Positions 15,903 to 23,025 of a stretch of DNA of 23,060 bases are shown in pieces (position 1 is the stretch's first letter; every line of letters starts with the position of its first letter). Where the stretch lies: assembly GCA_029934735.1 (NCBI GenBank), contig JAOZLR010000007.1:1-23060 (forward strand), read 5' to 3'. The notes beneath the pieces are model-generated. The model was not told the origin of the DNA, ran no database searches, and saw only the letters and a list, made by a program, of their open reading frames with translations. The DNA comes from Bacteroidales bacterium. GTDB taxonomy: Bacteria; Bacteroidota; Bacteroidia; Bacteroidales; JAADJA01. The translations under genes were made by a program, and so were the position numbers.

Positions 15903-16664
15903 ATGATAACACTTGAAACTTTCAGATATTTAGTCCTTGGATGGATCGGTATTGCTTTAATCCTATTCCCGATACTGATGAATGTTACTGTTCCTTACGG
16001 AAGACATTCAAACAAAACCTGGGGAGCAACAATCAGTAATAAAGCTGGTTGGATTCTAATGGAAATTCCAGCTATTGTCGTTTTTGTACTGTTTATTTTT
16101 CTAGGTGAAGGAATACAAAGTGTTCCTGTGTTGGTTTTTTTTATTTTATGGTTATTACACTACGTCCACAGAACATTTATTTATAGTTCAAGAACAAAAA
16201 CAAAAGGCAAAAGAATGCCGGTACTTATTGTTGCCTCTGGTTTCTTTTTTAATGTAGTTAACGGATTTATAAACGGTTACTGGTTCGGCTTTCTTGCTTC
16301 CGACTATCCTCTTTCCTGGCTCACTGACTGGAGATTTATTGCCGGAGGAGTGCTTTTTATAGTAGGGATGTTTATCAATCAATATCACGACAATAAACTT
16401 ATCAGGCTAAGAGCCAACAACAAAAAGGGATACTTTATTCCGCAAAAAGGGCTATTCAAATATGTCTCCTGCCCAAATTTCCTGGGTGAAATTATTGAAT
16501 GGGGTGGCTACGCACTAATGACCTGGTGTTTGCCAACGCTTGCTTTCTTTGTTTGGTCATTTGCTAACCTGGTTCCCCGTTCGCACGACCATCATAAATG
16601 GTATAAAAATCATTTTAAGGATTACCCGAAAGAGAGAAAAGCCGTTTTCCCATATATTTTTTAA
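15903..16664 (+). CDS. Steroid 5-alpha-reductase (SRD5A)-like membrane enzyme
   Basis: The 253-residue protein has about six or seven membrane segments and strongly resembles animal SRD5A1/2, which reduce the delta-4 double bond of 3-oxo-delta-4 steroids with NADPH. Key residues of human SRD5A2 are recognisable from memory of the family. E57 corresponds to E54 in MEIPAI, Y91 to Y87 in HYVHRTFIYS, and N193/E197 to N192/E196 in CPNFLGEIIEW. The C-terminal cofactor-binding signature is also present (HHKWYKNHFKDYPKERKA, ending FPYIF). Length matches the family (about 254-260). Gut Bacteroidetes are known to carry 5-alpha-reductases acting on bile acids and steroids alongside 3-beta-HSDs, so the coupled SDR is suggestive. 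A fatty-enone or isoprenoid substrate remains possible. Confidence 0.88.
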   Translation: MITLETFRYLVLGWIGIALILFPILMNVTVPYGRHSNKTWGATISNKAGWILMEIPAIVVFVLFIFLGEGIQSVPVLVFFILWLLHYVHRTFIYSSRTKTKGKRMPVLIVASGFFFNVVNGFINGYWFGFLASDYPLSWLTDWRFIAGGVLFIVGMFINQYHDNKLIRLRANNKKGYFIPQKGLFKYVSCPNFLGEIIEWGGYALMTWCLPTLAFFVWSFANLVPRSHDHHKWYKNHFKDYPKERKAVFPYIF

Positions 16665-16701
16665 CGACAATATTCAATTACAAAGAATAACTCGAATTAA
16701 T

Positions 16702-17487
16702 ATGAAATTCACTGATCTGTTCACTGCAAAAAAGCCGGTTATAGCCTGCATTCACCTTAAACCTTTACCAGGCTCACCACTTTATGAGGGCAGTATGGAA
16801 AATGTTATAGAAGCGGCTCTTTCGGAAGTAAATATTTTCAAGAAGCACAAAATCGACGGGCTAATAGTTGAAAATTTCAGGGATATGCCATTTTATCCCG
16901 ACAATCTCCCAGCTGAGACTATTGCAGCTATGTCATCTGTAACGCGTGAGATTGTGAAAGCATTTCCCGGTCCTGTTGGCGTCAATGCACTACGAAATGA
17001 TGCTACTGCAGCAATGGCAATTGCAGTTGCAACCGGAGCAAAATTTATCAGGGTGAATGTCCATACAGGCGCTGCAGTAACAGACCAGGGAGTCATTCAG
17101 GGAAAAGCACATAAGACATTACGTCTCAGGGCTACATTAAAATCTGATGTTCTGATCTTTGCAGATGTGAATGTAAAACACGCCACTCAATTGGGCAACC
17201 GTAGTATTGCACTTGAAACCAGAGACCTTACCGAAAGAGGTCTTGCAGATGCAATTATTGTCTCTGGCGACCTGACCGGCTCTGAAGCAAAAACAGAAGA
17301 TATTGAAGAGGTAAGACACAACACTAACCTTCCGATTATACTTGGGAGTGGAGCTACACCCGAAAATCTGCCTTCTTTCCTTGCAAATATTGACAGTCTC
17401 ATTGTTGGCAGTTATTTTAAAAAAGATGGTAAAGCTGCTAATCAGGTTAACGAAGCAAGGGTGAAAAAATTTATGGCCGGAATTTGA
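16702..17487 (+). CDS. BtpA/SgcQ-family TIM-barrel protein
   Basis: The 261-residue protein matches the BtpA family: an N-terminal strand KPVIACIHLKPLPGSPLYEG, then VNALRNDATAAMAIAVATGAKF (alpha/beta barrel), IRVNVHTGA, a phosphate-site-like stretch around IILGSGATPENL, and DSLIVGSYFKKDG near the C-terminus. Cyanobacterial BtpA is needed for photosystem I accumulation. Non-photosynthetic homologues (for example SgcQ) are thought to be nucleosidase- or aldolase-like barrel enzymes, but no reaction is established. The ATG at 16702 is chosen because an upstream in-frame start (16540) lies inside the preceding gene and adds unrelated sequence. The 37-bp spacing to the 5-alpha-reductase-like gene suggests the same transcript. 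Family is confident, function unknown. Confidence 0.85.
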   Translation: MKFTDLFTAKKPVIACIHLKPLPGSPLYEGSMENVIEAALSEVNIFKKHKIDGLIVENFRDMPFYPDNLPAETIAAMSSVTREIVKAFPGPVGVNALRNDATAAMAIAVATGAKFIRVNVHTGAAVTDQGVIQGKAHKTLRLRATLKSDVLIFADVNVKHATQLGNRSIALETRDLTERGLADAIIVSGDLTGSEAKTEDIEEVRHNTNLPIILGSGATPENLPSFLANIDSLIVGSYFKKDGKAANQVNEARVKKFMAGI

Positions 17488-17557
17488 TAATAACATTGAA
17501 ACTGAATTACATCTTAATAACATAAATTTTTATCTATTAAACATTTTTATACTTTTT

Positions 17558-17579
17558 ATGTTATCGTATTGTATAACAT
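17558..17579. promoter_or_regulatory. 22-bp palindrome upstream of the aquaporin gene
   Basis: ATGTTAT-CGTATTGT-ATAACAT has perfect 7-bp arms around 8 bases. An overlapping larger dyad, AACATAAA (17519-17526) with TTTATGTT (17555-17562), shares one arm. The geometry fits a dimeric transcription factor such as a Crp/Fnr or TetR type. No TAnnTTTG promoter is seen in this 154-bp spacer. Confidence 0.4.
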
Positions 17580-17641
17580 TTCAAGATAGAAATGAAATAC
17601 CAATATAAAATCATTTATTAATAAATTTAAAAGAGATCATT

Positions 17642-18340
17642 ATGAATTTAACAAAAAAACTTGGTGCTGAATTTTTTGGTACATTCTGGCTTGTATTTGG
17701 CGGTACAGGAAGCGCGGTTCTTGCTGCAGGTATCCCTTCGGTTGGCATTGGCTATCTGGGCGTGTCTTTAGCATTTGGATTAACAGTATTGACTATGGTT
17801 TATGCTGTTGGCTCAATTTCCGGCGGACATTTTAATCCCGCTGTTTCATTCGGATTATGGGCAGGCGGAAGATTCTCAGGAAAAGATCTGTTACCTTACA
17901 TTATTGTTCAGGTAATAGGTGCAATAGTAGCTTCAGGTGTTCTTTACCTCATTGCAAGTGGCAATACAGATTTTACGCTGGACAATGGATTTGCATCCAA
18001 CGGTTATGGTGAACATTCACCGAATGGCTATTCGATGACTTCAGCTTTGATAATAGAGGTCGTACTGACTTTCATATTTATCTTTATTATTATGGGTGCA
18101 ACAGATAAACTCGCACCAATAGGATTTGCAGGACTTGCGATCGGACTAACACTTACCCTTATTCACCTGATTAGCATTCCTGTCACAAATACTTCGGTAA
18201 ACCCTGCAAGAAGTACCGGACCTGCATTATTTGTCGGAGGATGGGCATTGAGTCAGTTGTGGTTGTTCTGGGTAGCACCTATTGTTGGTGGTATTCTAGG
18301 CGGTTTTACATATAAAGCCTTTTTCAATAAAAAAGATTAA
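17642..18340 (+). CDS. aqpZ: Aquaporin Z (water channel)
   Basis: This inner-membrane tetrameric channel passes water. The 232 residues carry six membrane helices and both NPA half-helix motifs, NPA at 65-67 and NPAR at 187-190. The aromatic/arginine selectivity filter of E. coli AqpZ (F43, H174, T183, R189) is fully conserved as F45, H175, T184 and R190. The stretch around IHLISIPVTNTSVNPARS is nearly the same as in E. coli, so water rather than glycerol selectivity is expected. The extracellular loop around residues 107-130 (NTDFTLDNGFASNGYGEHSP) is also AqpZ-like. Expression may respond to osmotic state through the upstream palindrome (inference). A small zinc-site protein gene follows 51 bp downstream. 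Confidence 0.96.
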   Translation: MNLTKKLGAEFFGTFWLVFGGTGSAVLAAGIPSVGIGYLGVSLAFGLTVLTMVYAVGSISGGHFNPAVSFGLWAGGRFSGKDLLPYIIVQVIGAIVASGVLYLIASGNTDFTLDNGFASNGYGEHSPNGYSMTSALIIEVVLTFIFIFIIMGATDKLAPIGFAGLAIGLTLTLIHLISIPVTNTSVNPARSTGPALFVGGWALSQLWLFWVAPIVGGILGGFTYKAFFNKKD

Positions 18341-18391
18341 CGGTTATCTAACAAATGAATACCAGTAATAATTCAATAACACATAAAAAAC

Positions 18392-18577
18392 ATGAGTACA
18401 ACAAATGACAAATATTGCCTTTTTTGTAAAAAGGGAGAAAACGAAATCCCTTTGGTACAACTACATTTCCAAGAGAAAAACATGTGGATTTGCCCACAAC
18501 ATATCCCGGTACTGATCCACGATCCACAGAAGCTTGTGGGGATGCTGCCAGGTGCTGAGGGTATGGAGGCTGGTTAA
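18392..18577 (+). CDS. Small zinc-binding-type protein (CxxC...CxxH), 61 residues
   Basis: I do not recognise a named gene. The 61-residue protein has a likely metal site: C9 and C12 (YCLFCKKGE) with C34 and H37 (WICPQHIPVL), separated by 21 residues. This is a single treble-clef or ribbon-like knuckle of the kind annotated as a ClpX C4-type zinc finger. The C-terminus is glycine-rich (LPGAEGMEAG). No signal peptide or membrane segment is seen. It starts at an ATG 51 bp after aqpZ on the same strand and is followed 30 bp later by a strong terminator, so the layout supports a real gene in an aqpZ transcript. Role is unknown; binding of a protein or nucleic-acid partner is a guess. Confidence 0.65.
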   Translation: MSTTNDKYCLFCKKGENEIPLVQLHFQEKNMWICPQHIPVLIHDPQKLVGMLPGAEGMEAG

Positions 18578-18606
18578 GACTAACAAAATCCTTAGAAGAT
18601 TTATTT

Positions 18607-18638
18607 AAAATGCCAACCATAATTCGGTGGGCATTTTT
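18607..18638. terminator. Bidirectional rho-independent terminator
   Basis: AAAATGCC pairs with GGCATTTT (18630-18637); an A-G mismatch and an inner ACC/GGT stem close a seven-base ATAATTC loop. The plus strand continues TTTTTATTTTCTT, a good T-tract, and the minus strand ends TTTTAAATAAA. It lies between the convergent zinc-protein and SNF2 subtype 2 genes and probably serves both, the former more efficiently. Confidence 0.8.
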
Positions 18639-18655
18639 ATTTTCTTATTAATCAA

Positions 18656-21391
18656 TCAAAATCCCGGCATTTTAAATTTCATTATCACTTCCCCGGTTTC
18701 TTTATTTACTTCAATTTTTTGATTTTCAACTCCAAGGTCTTTACCCGTTGCCATTTTAAATATTCCGGTAATAAAACCCAATCCCTGATTCAAAACTTGT
18801 TCCATCTCATCAGCCACTAAACTTTCCTTTGTTAAAGATTTTTTGGTTTTTCCAGGTTCTTCTTTTGCTAAAGCAATTTCATCAGAAATTTCTTCTTTTT
18901 CAATACTGTCCTCAGATGCTTGTGTTTCCGGTTTTAAAGATTCATTTTCAATTATTTCTTCGATGCTGTCAATTGCTTCTTTATGCTTTTCGGTCAAAAC
19001 ATTCTTTTCAAATTCATCTGTCATCTCTTTCAAATCCTCAAGGAATTGTGATCTTCCTTTTTCACTAAAATCAACTACATCAGTTGAATTTCCCCGGTTA
19101 AGAACGCTATCAAAAAGATTCTGTTTTAATACAAGCCCAGAGGCAATTCTTACTTCGATAGAATTTTTGGTAATAAAATTTAAAACTGTCAGCTTATTGC
19201 TTTTTTGACCAAGCCTGTCTATACGTCCAATCCTCTGGTTTTTCTTAGCAGGATTCCAGGGAAGTTCGAAATTAATTACAGTATCAGCTACCTGCAGGTT
19301 CAAACCGACTCCGCCGGCTTCTGTAGATAGAAAAATTTTACTTTCTTCGTTACTTTCAAATTTTCGTATCAATTCACCTCTAAGTTTTACCGGAACCTGT
19401 CCGTTTAATTCAACAAATCCAATATCATTCTCTCTCAACATCCGTGCAATGAGTTTGTGCATTTTTATCCATTCTGAAAAGATGATGATTTTACGATTAC
19501 TATTTTTGATATTAAGTTTTTCTAATAAAATAAATTTCAATTCATTTAATTTGGGTGAAAAATTAGTTTCTCCGTCAATGAGGAAAGTTGAGTTGCAAAC
19601 CATTCGCATATTGGCAAGTAAAAGCATTATGCGTTGCATATCATAAGGTGTCATAAATTTTTTACTCAATATTCTTGCAATGCCACTTGAAAATGAAGCA
19701 TGATAATCCCCCTGTTCGGGAGTCATTGCTACTGGTATATCTACTTGCTGAATATTCGGAAGCTGTTCTATAACTTTCCGCTTCTCCCTTCTGAGCAAAA
19801 TGGATTTTACTTTCTCATTTAAATGTTTCAGGTTATAATAACCGTTAATTTTATTCTGCCGGTCAGGATCGAACAGGCAATACTGATATGAAAACTCCCA
19901 CAACGGCCCAAGAAACCAGGGATCAAGCACACCCATAACTGAGAACAGATCAATCAACCTGTTTTCGATAGGTGTACCAGTTATCACCATTACATGTTTT
20001 TTATCAATATTTTTTATCGATTGTGCTGTTTTGGTTGCATAGTTTTTTACCCGCTGGGCTTCATCCAAAATCAGGAAATCAATGCCGGCTTTATTAATGG
20101 CAAGATGGTCTCGAAGTACTGTTTCGTAATTGACTATAAAAAAGAAATAATCGTTGGATTTGTACTGTTCAATGCGTTCATCGGGGAAACCCTGAACAAC
20201 AAGTGCTTTTTCTGTAGTGAACTTTTCAATCTCAGTTTTCCATTGCTCTTTTATGGATGCAGGGCAAACAATTAAGGTTCGTTTAAACCCGAACATATCC
20301 TTTTTAAATAAGGCCGTTGCAATGGCCTGGATGGTTTTTCCGAGGCCCATTTCATCAGCAATTATAGAGGCTTTTCGTGATACGGCAAATTCAATACCTT
20401 CTTTCTGGTAATCGAATAAATCCAGGTTGATACGGCTATAATCAAAATGGGTGCTACTGCTCATCTTCTCCAGCATCCGGGCTTCATACAGCCTGTCAAT
20501 CTTCTCCTGCACTTCGGGCCTGATAACAATTTCTTTGAAGTTCCTTGCTCCCTCAATAAAATTGATAAAATCAAGCACTTTGTCGTCAGATATTGCCGAA
20601 TTTTTACCGAAATATTTTGAGATAAGTAGTTTTGTTTCATCTGTAAGTTCATTAGGATAGAACCAAGTAATTTTATAATCGTTCAGCGGATCGAGATAAA
20701 TTTCAATAAAAGGAAATTTTTTTGAAAGTCTGCTATATTTTGAAGTGTTGGTCTTTAATTGTTTAAAAGCAAACATAATGTGCTTTGTTGTTCCAAGCTT
20801 GTTTATCTTCGAATCCATGCTGTCGGAATAGCCGGTTTCGTTTTCAAAATCACGAAGGAAAATTTTATACTTCACACCGTTTTCGTTGGTCAGTATATGA
20901 TCGCCATAAATATTATCTGCCCAGGCAATACGGTATTCGGCTTTGTTAGCTTTTTGCCTGCGTTCGTTCATAACCCTTTTTATCATTCCTTTGCGAGAGT
21001 ATTTTTTGTGGGGAATTTCCTTTTTAGGATCAAGTTTTTTCAATTCATCTGAAAGTTGAAGCAAAGCAGAAAATGCATTTTTCCCCCATTCTAAAATATC
21101 GCCGTTATCAACATGGAAAATTTTACTGGAATCAACAAACAATTTAACTTCAGAATCTTCGTATTCGCTGGAAATAAAAAAATCAAAAGCCCTAGCCGAT
21201 TGCGAAAGCACCTGGCACTCACCGTTGTTGAATATAATTTCACCGCCTACTACGAAGCTGTTGTTTTTATCAGATTTTAATTGATGGATTTGTTCTTCAA
21301 CAATTTGCCTTAGTTCCATTGGATTAACGTTTTGAATGATTAAATGCTTGAATGCAAGAATAAAAAAGATTGCAATGAATATGAAAATCAT
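18656..21391 (-). CDS. SNF2-family DNA-dependent ATPase, subtype 2, with hydrophobic N-terminus
   Basis: From the ATG at 21391 this gives 911 residues. The SNF2 core is intact: Walker A DEMGLGKT near 348, Walker B as ILDEAQ near 443, ITGTPIENR, STEAGGVGLN, ELPWNP and RIDRLGQ near 725. The last two resemble the RapA/HepA-type SNF2 branch more than subtype 1 in this window. The ~300-residue N-terminal region is unrecognised. The C-terminus has a Glu-rich low-complexity segment (about 800-860) and a short conserved-looking tail ending MKFKMPGF. The first ~20 residues (MIFIFIAIFFILAF) would form a membrane helix. An internal ATG at 21319 would omit it. The longest frame starts at a TTG (21439) that overlaps a promoter -7 element, so that start is unlikely. 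The true start is uncertain between 21421 (GTG), 21391 and 21319. Confidence 0.88.
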   Translation of the reverse strand: MIFIFIAIFFILAFKHLIIQNVNPMELRQIVEEQIHQLKSDKNNSFVVGGEIIFNNGECQVLSQSARAFDFFISSEYEDSEVKLFVDSSKIFHVDNGDILEWGKNAFSALLQLSDELKKLDPKKEIPHKKYSRKGMIKRVMNERRQKANKAEYRIAWADNIYGDHILTNENGVKYKIFLRDFENETGYSDSMDSKINKLGTTKHIMFAFKQLKTNTSKYSRLSKKFPFIEIYLDPLNDYKITWFYPNELTDETKLLISKYFGKNSAISDDKVLDFINFIEGARNFKEIVIRPEVQEKIDRLYEARMLEKMSSSTHFDYSRINLDLFDYQKEGIEFAVSRKASIIADEMGLGKTIQAIATALFKKDMFGFKRTLIVCPASIKEQWKTEIEKFTTEKALVVQGFPDERIEQYKSNDYFFFIVNYETVLRDHLAINKAGIDFLILDEAQRVKNYATKTAQSIKNIDKKHVMVITGTPIENRLIDLFSVMGVLDPWFLGPLWEFSYQYCLFDPDRQNKINGYYNLKHLNEKVKSILLRREKRKVIEQLPNIQQVDIPVAMTPEQGDYHASFSSGIARILSKKFMTPYDMQRIMLLLANMRMVCNSTFLIDGETNFSPKLNELKFILLEKLNIKNSNRKIIIFSEWIKMHKLIARMLRENDIGFVELNGQVPVKLRGELIRKFESNEESKIFLSTEAGGVGLNLQVADTVINFELPWNPAKKNQRIGRIDRLGQKSNKLTVLNFITKNSIEVRIASGLVLKQNLFDSVLNRGNSTDVVDFSEKGRSQFLEDLKEMTDEFEKNVLTEKHKEAIDSIEEIIENESLKPETQASEDSIEKEEISDEIALAKEEPGKTKKSLTKESLVADEMEQVLNQGLGFITGIFKMATGKDLGVENQKIEVNKETGEVIMKFKMPGF

Positions 21392-21436
21392 AAAAAAATT
21401 TGCAAAAAATTTATTAAACACAATTTTAAAAAAAGA

Positions 21437-21444
21437 CAAAATTA
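21437..21444 (-). promoter_or_regulatory. -7 promoter element for the SNF2 subtype 2 gene
   Basis: The minus strand reads TAATTTTG, a perfect TAnnTTTG. The predicted start near 21430-21432 lies downstream of the TTG codon at 21439, arguing against that start. No -33 element is evident. Confidence 0.4.
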
Positions 21445-21573
21445 ATTTTTTAATAAAGATAAAAGGCCGGGAAGTTTTCCGAAGAAACTAACAATGGCTT
21501 GTTTTAGCTGAAATAGTTATATCTACTAGCTTTTTCGGATTTAGATTGGAGAAAATGTATTTGACTAATCCAA

Positions 21574-21596
21574 AGTAAAATACTAAAAATTTTACT
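21574..21596. promoter_or_regulatory. Palindrome upstream of the phosphatase promoter
   Basis: AGTAAAAT-ACTAAAA-ATTTTACT has perfect 8-bp arms around seven bases. It lies just upstream of where the -33 region of the downstream promoter would be, a usual place for a regulator site. The AT-richness lowers the weight of the match. Confidence 0.35.
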
Positions 21597-21612
21597 AACT
21601 GCTTTACATTCA

Positions 21613-21632
21613 ATATTTGATATTTCAAATAT
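21613..21632. promoter_or_regulatory. 20-bp operator-like palindrome overlapping the phosphatase -7 element
   Basis: ATATTTGA-TATT-TCAAATAT has perfect 8-bp arms around four bases. Its last three bases overlap the -7 element TATCTTTG, which begins at 21630. This is the classic position for a repressor that blocks RNA polymerase. Confidence 0.5.
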
Positions 21633-21637
21633 CTTTG
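21630..21637 (+). promoter_or_regulatory. -7 promoter element for the secreted phosphatase gene
   Basis: TATCTTTG matches TAnnTTTG perfectly. The predicted start near 21642-21644 gives a leader of about 15 nt to the ATG at 21659. Confidence 0.55.
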
Positions 21638-21658
21638 CTACCTTCGCAAAAAAAATCA

Positions 21659-22879
21659 ATGGCAATTAATTTGTTAAAAACAGTTCTCCTACTGATTTTT
21701 CTAACAGTCAGCTTTTTCTCCTTCTCTCAGGAGAATGAAAAGATTGTCATTGTTATTATTGACGGTGCTCGCTATACTGAGACTTTTGGAGACCCAACAC
21801 ATACTTACACACCAAAGATGTGGGAACTTGCCGAAGAGGGAGCTATGATTGATAATTTTTATAATGATAATTTCACATACACTTCGCGTGCAATACCGGC
21901 ATTGTGGTGCGGAGCCTGGACAGATGTCCATGATACCATTTACCAGGGACACGAAACCAACTATGCTGTTCTGCCCTCCATTTTTGAATATTACAGGAAA
22001 CAGAAAATTGTCCCTGCCGAGGATTGCTATTATGTCTTAAAGGAGATAGAGAGCTTATGGCTTCCGAGTTTTGATGTTGATTACGGACCAGAATACTGGC
22101 CGGCCTTTCATAGTGTGGGCGAAACTGATGAGGAGGTTGCTGAGCAGGCTTTACAGGTTATGGAAGATCACCACCCGCATTTTCTTTGGGTCTATTTTGC
22201 TGACGTCGACCACGAAGGTCATTCAGGCATCTGGTCAAATTATATTGAGGCAATTCATATTGCCGACAGCCTTGTGGATGTGTTGTGGAATGCAATTCAG
22301 TCAGACCCGTTTTATGCTGATGCTACTACAATGATTGTAACAAATGACCATGGCCGCCACGATGATGAGCATGGTGGATTTCAGGGGCACGGTTGCGGAT
22401 GCGAAGGTTGCAGACACATTGAGCTTCTGGCAATCGGACCACACATAAAGGAGAACTACATTTCGCAGCAAAATCGCTACATTCCAGATATGGCTGTTAC
22501 TGCATCATACCTCGCCGGTATAAATCCTGAAAAGGCTACAGGACATGTTATGATGGAAATATTAACAATAAATGGAACAGATAACAATATAAAACCGACG
22601 ATCGCTCTAAAAGGGAATTCTCCTAACCCTTTCAACAGAAGTACAGTTATCAACTATACACTTTCCAATAATTCATTTGTAACAATTACAATAAGGGATT
22701 TTGCCGGGAAAATAATCAGAACCCTAATAAATGAGAAACAACCTGCAGGGGAAAGGTCTGTATTATGGGATGGCACAGATGATCGCAGACAAAAAGTACC
22801 TTCCGGGATATATATTTACTCATTACAGACTGAAAAGCATAGTATTTCCGGGAAAATGGTATTTATTCCGGAACTTTGA
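21659..22879 (+). CDS. Secreted alkaline-phosphatase-superfamily protein with T9SS sorting domain
   Basis: The 406-residue protein starts at the ATG at 21659, which gives a signal peptide (MAINLLKTVLLLIFLTVSFFSFS, then QENEK); an upstream in-frame TTG would add residues lying across the promoter. The catalytic domain (about 25-300) follows the phosphodiesterase/phosphopentomutase superfamily pattern. D35 sits in VIIDGARY, the likely Thr/Ser nucleophile is in NFTYTSRAIPA (73-76), D184 and H188 in DVDHEGH, and D230-H231 in TNDHG, together a probable two-metal site. A Cys cluster GCGCEGC (246-251) is unusual. Residues about 315-406 form a T9SS type A sorting domain (NSPNPFNRST, VPSGIYIYSL, GKMVF), so the protein should be exported and cell-surface attached or released. 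Substrate (phosphomonoester, phosphodiester or sulfate) is unknown. Confidence 0.85.
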   Translation: MAINLLKTVLLLIFLTVSFFSFSQENEKIVIVIIDGARYTETFGDPTHTYTPKMWELAEEGAMIDNFYNDNFTYTSRAIPALWCGAWTDVHDTIYQGHETNYAVLPSIFEYYRKQKIVPAEDCYYVLKEIESLWLPSFDVDYGPEYWPAFHSVGETDEEVAEQALQVMEDHHPHFLWVYFADVDHEGHSGIWSNYIEAIHIADSLVDVLWNAIQSDPFYADATTMIVTNDHGRHDDEHGGFQGHGCGCEGCRHIELLAIGPHIKENYISQQNRYIPDMAVTASYLAGINPEKATGHVMMEILTINGTDNNIKPTIALKGNSPNPFNRSTVINYTLSNNSFVTITIRDFAGKIIRTLINEKQPAGERSVLWDGTDDRRQKVPSGIYIYSLQTEKHSISGKMVFIPEL

Positions 22880-22901
22880 TTTTTTCTTTGCAGCAAGGCA
22901 A

Positions 22902-22923
22902 CAAGCGTGGGCACTTATTACAT
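22902..22923 (-). repeat. Degenerate inverted copy of the REP-like repeat
   Basis: CAAGCGTGG followed by GCACTTATTACAT matches the reverse complement of the repeat at 23002-23023 at about 17 of 22 positions. It lies only about 20 bp after the phosphatase stop codon. Confidence 0.4.
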
Positions 22924-22934
22924 AACCTCCAATG

Positions 22935-22956
22935 TTCCAAGCATCCACGCTTTGAA
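22935..22956. repeat. REP-like palindromic repeat, imperfect copy
   Basis: TTCCAAGCATCCACGCTTTGAA differs from the copy at 23004 at two positions, which break the palindrome. The flanking AATG before it and AT after it are shared too, so the repeated unit is about 28 bp. Confidence 0.7.
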
Positions 22957-23003
22957 ATAACATTTATTAAAAGTTATAATTATTGAAATTGTTAACCCTA
23001 ATG

Positions 23004-23025
23004 TTCCAAGCGTCCACGCTTGGAA
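23004..23025. repeat. REP-like palindromic repeat, perfect copy
   Basis: TTCCAAGCGT-CC-ACGCTTGGAA is a perfect palindrome with 10-bp arms, able to form a nine-pair hairpin with a TCCA loop. It lies 69 bp from the previous copy. The series may continue beyond the window edge and could also act as a transcription terminator or mRNA stabiliser for the phosphatase gene. Confidence 0.75.

Noticed and set aside
16540..16701. N-terminal extension of the BtpA-family gene
   Set aside because: It overlaps the 3' end of the 5-alpha-reductase-like gene in another frame and has no family similarity.
18348..18620. Minus-strand open frame over the zinc-protein gene
   Set aside because: It spans the terminator and the aqpZ-zinc gene spacer, and the opposing frame has a plausible metal site and layout.
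21617..21658. Upstream TTG start for the phosphatase
   Set aside because: It lies upstream of the predicted transcription start and would spoil the signal peptide that begins at 21659.
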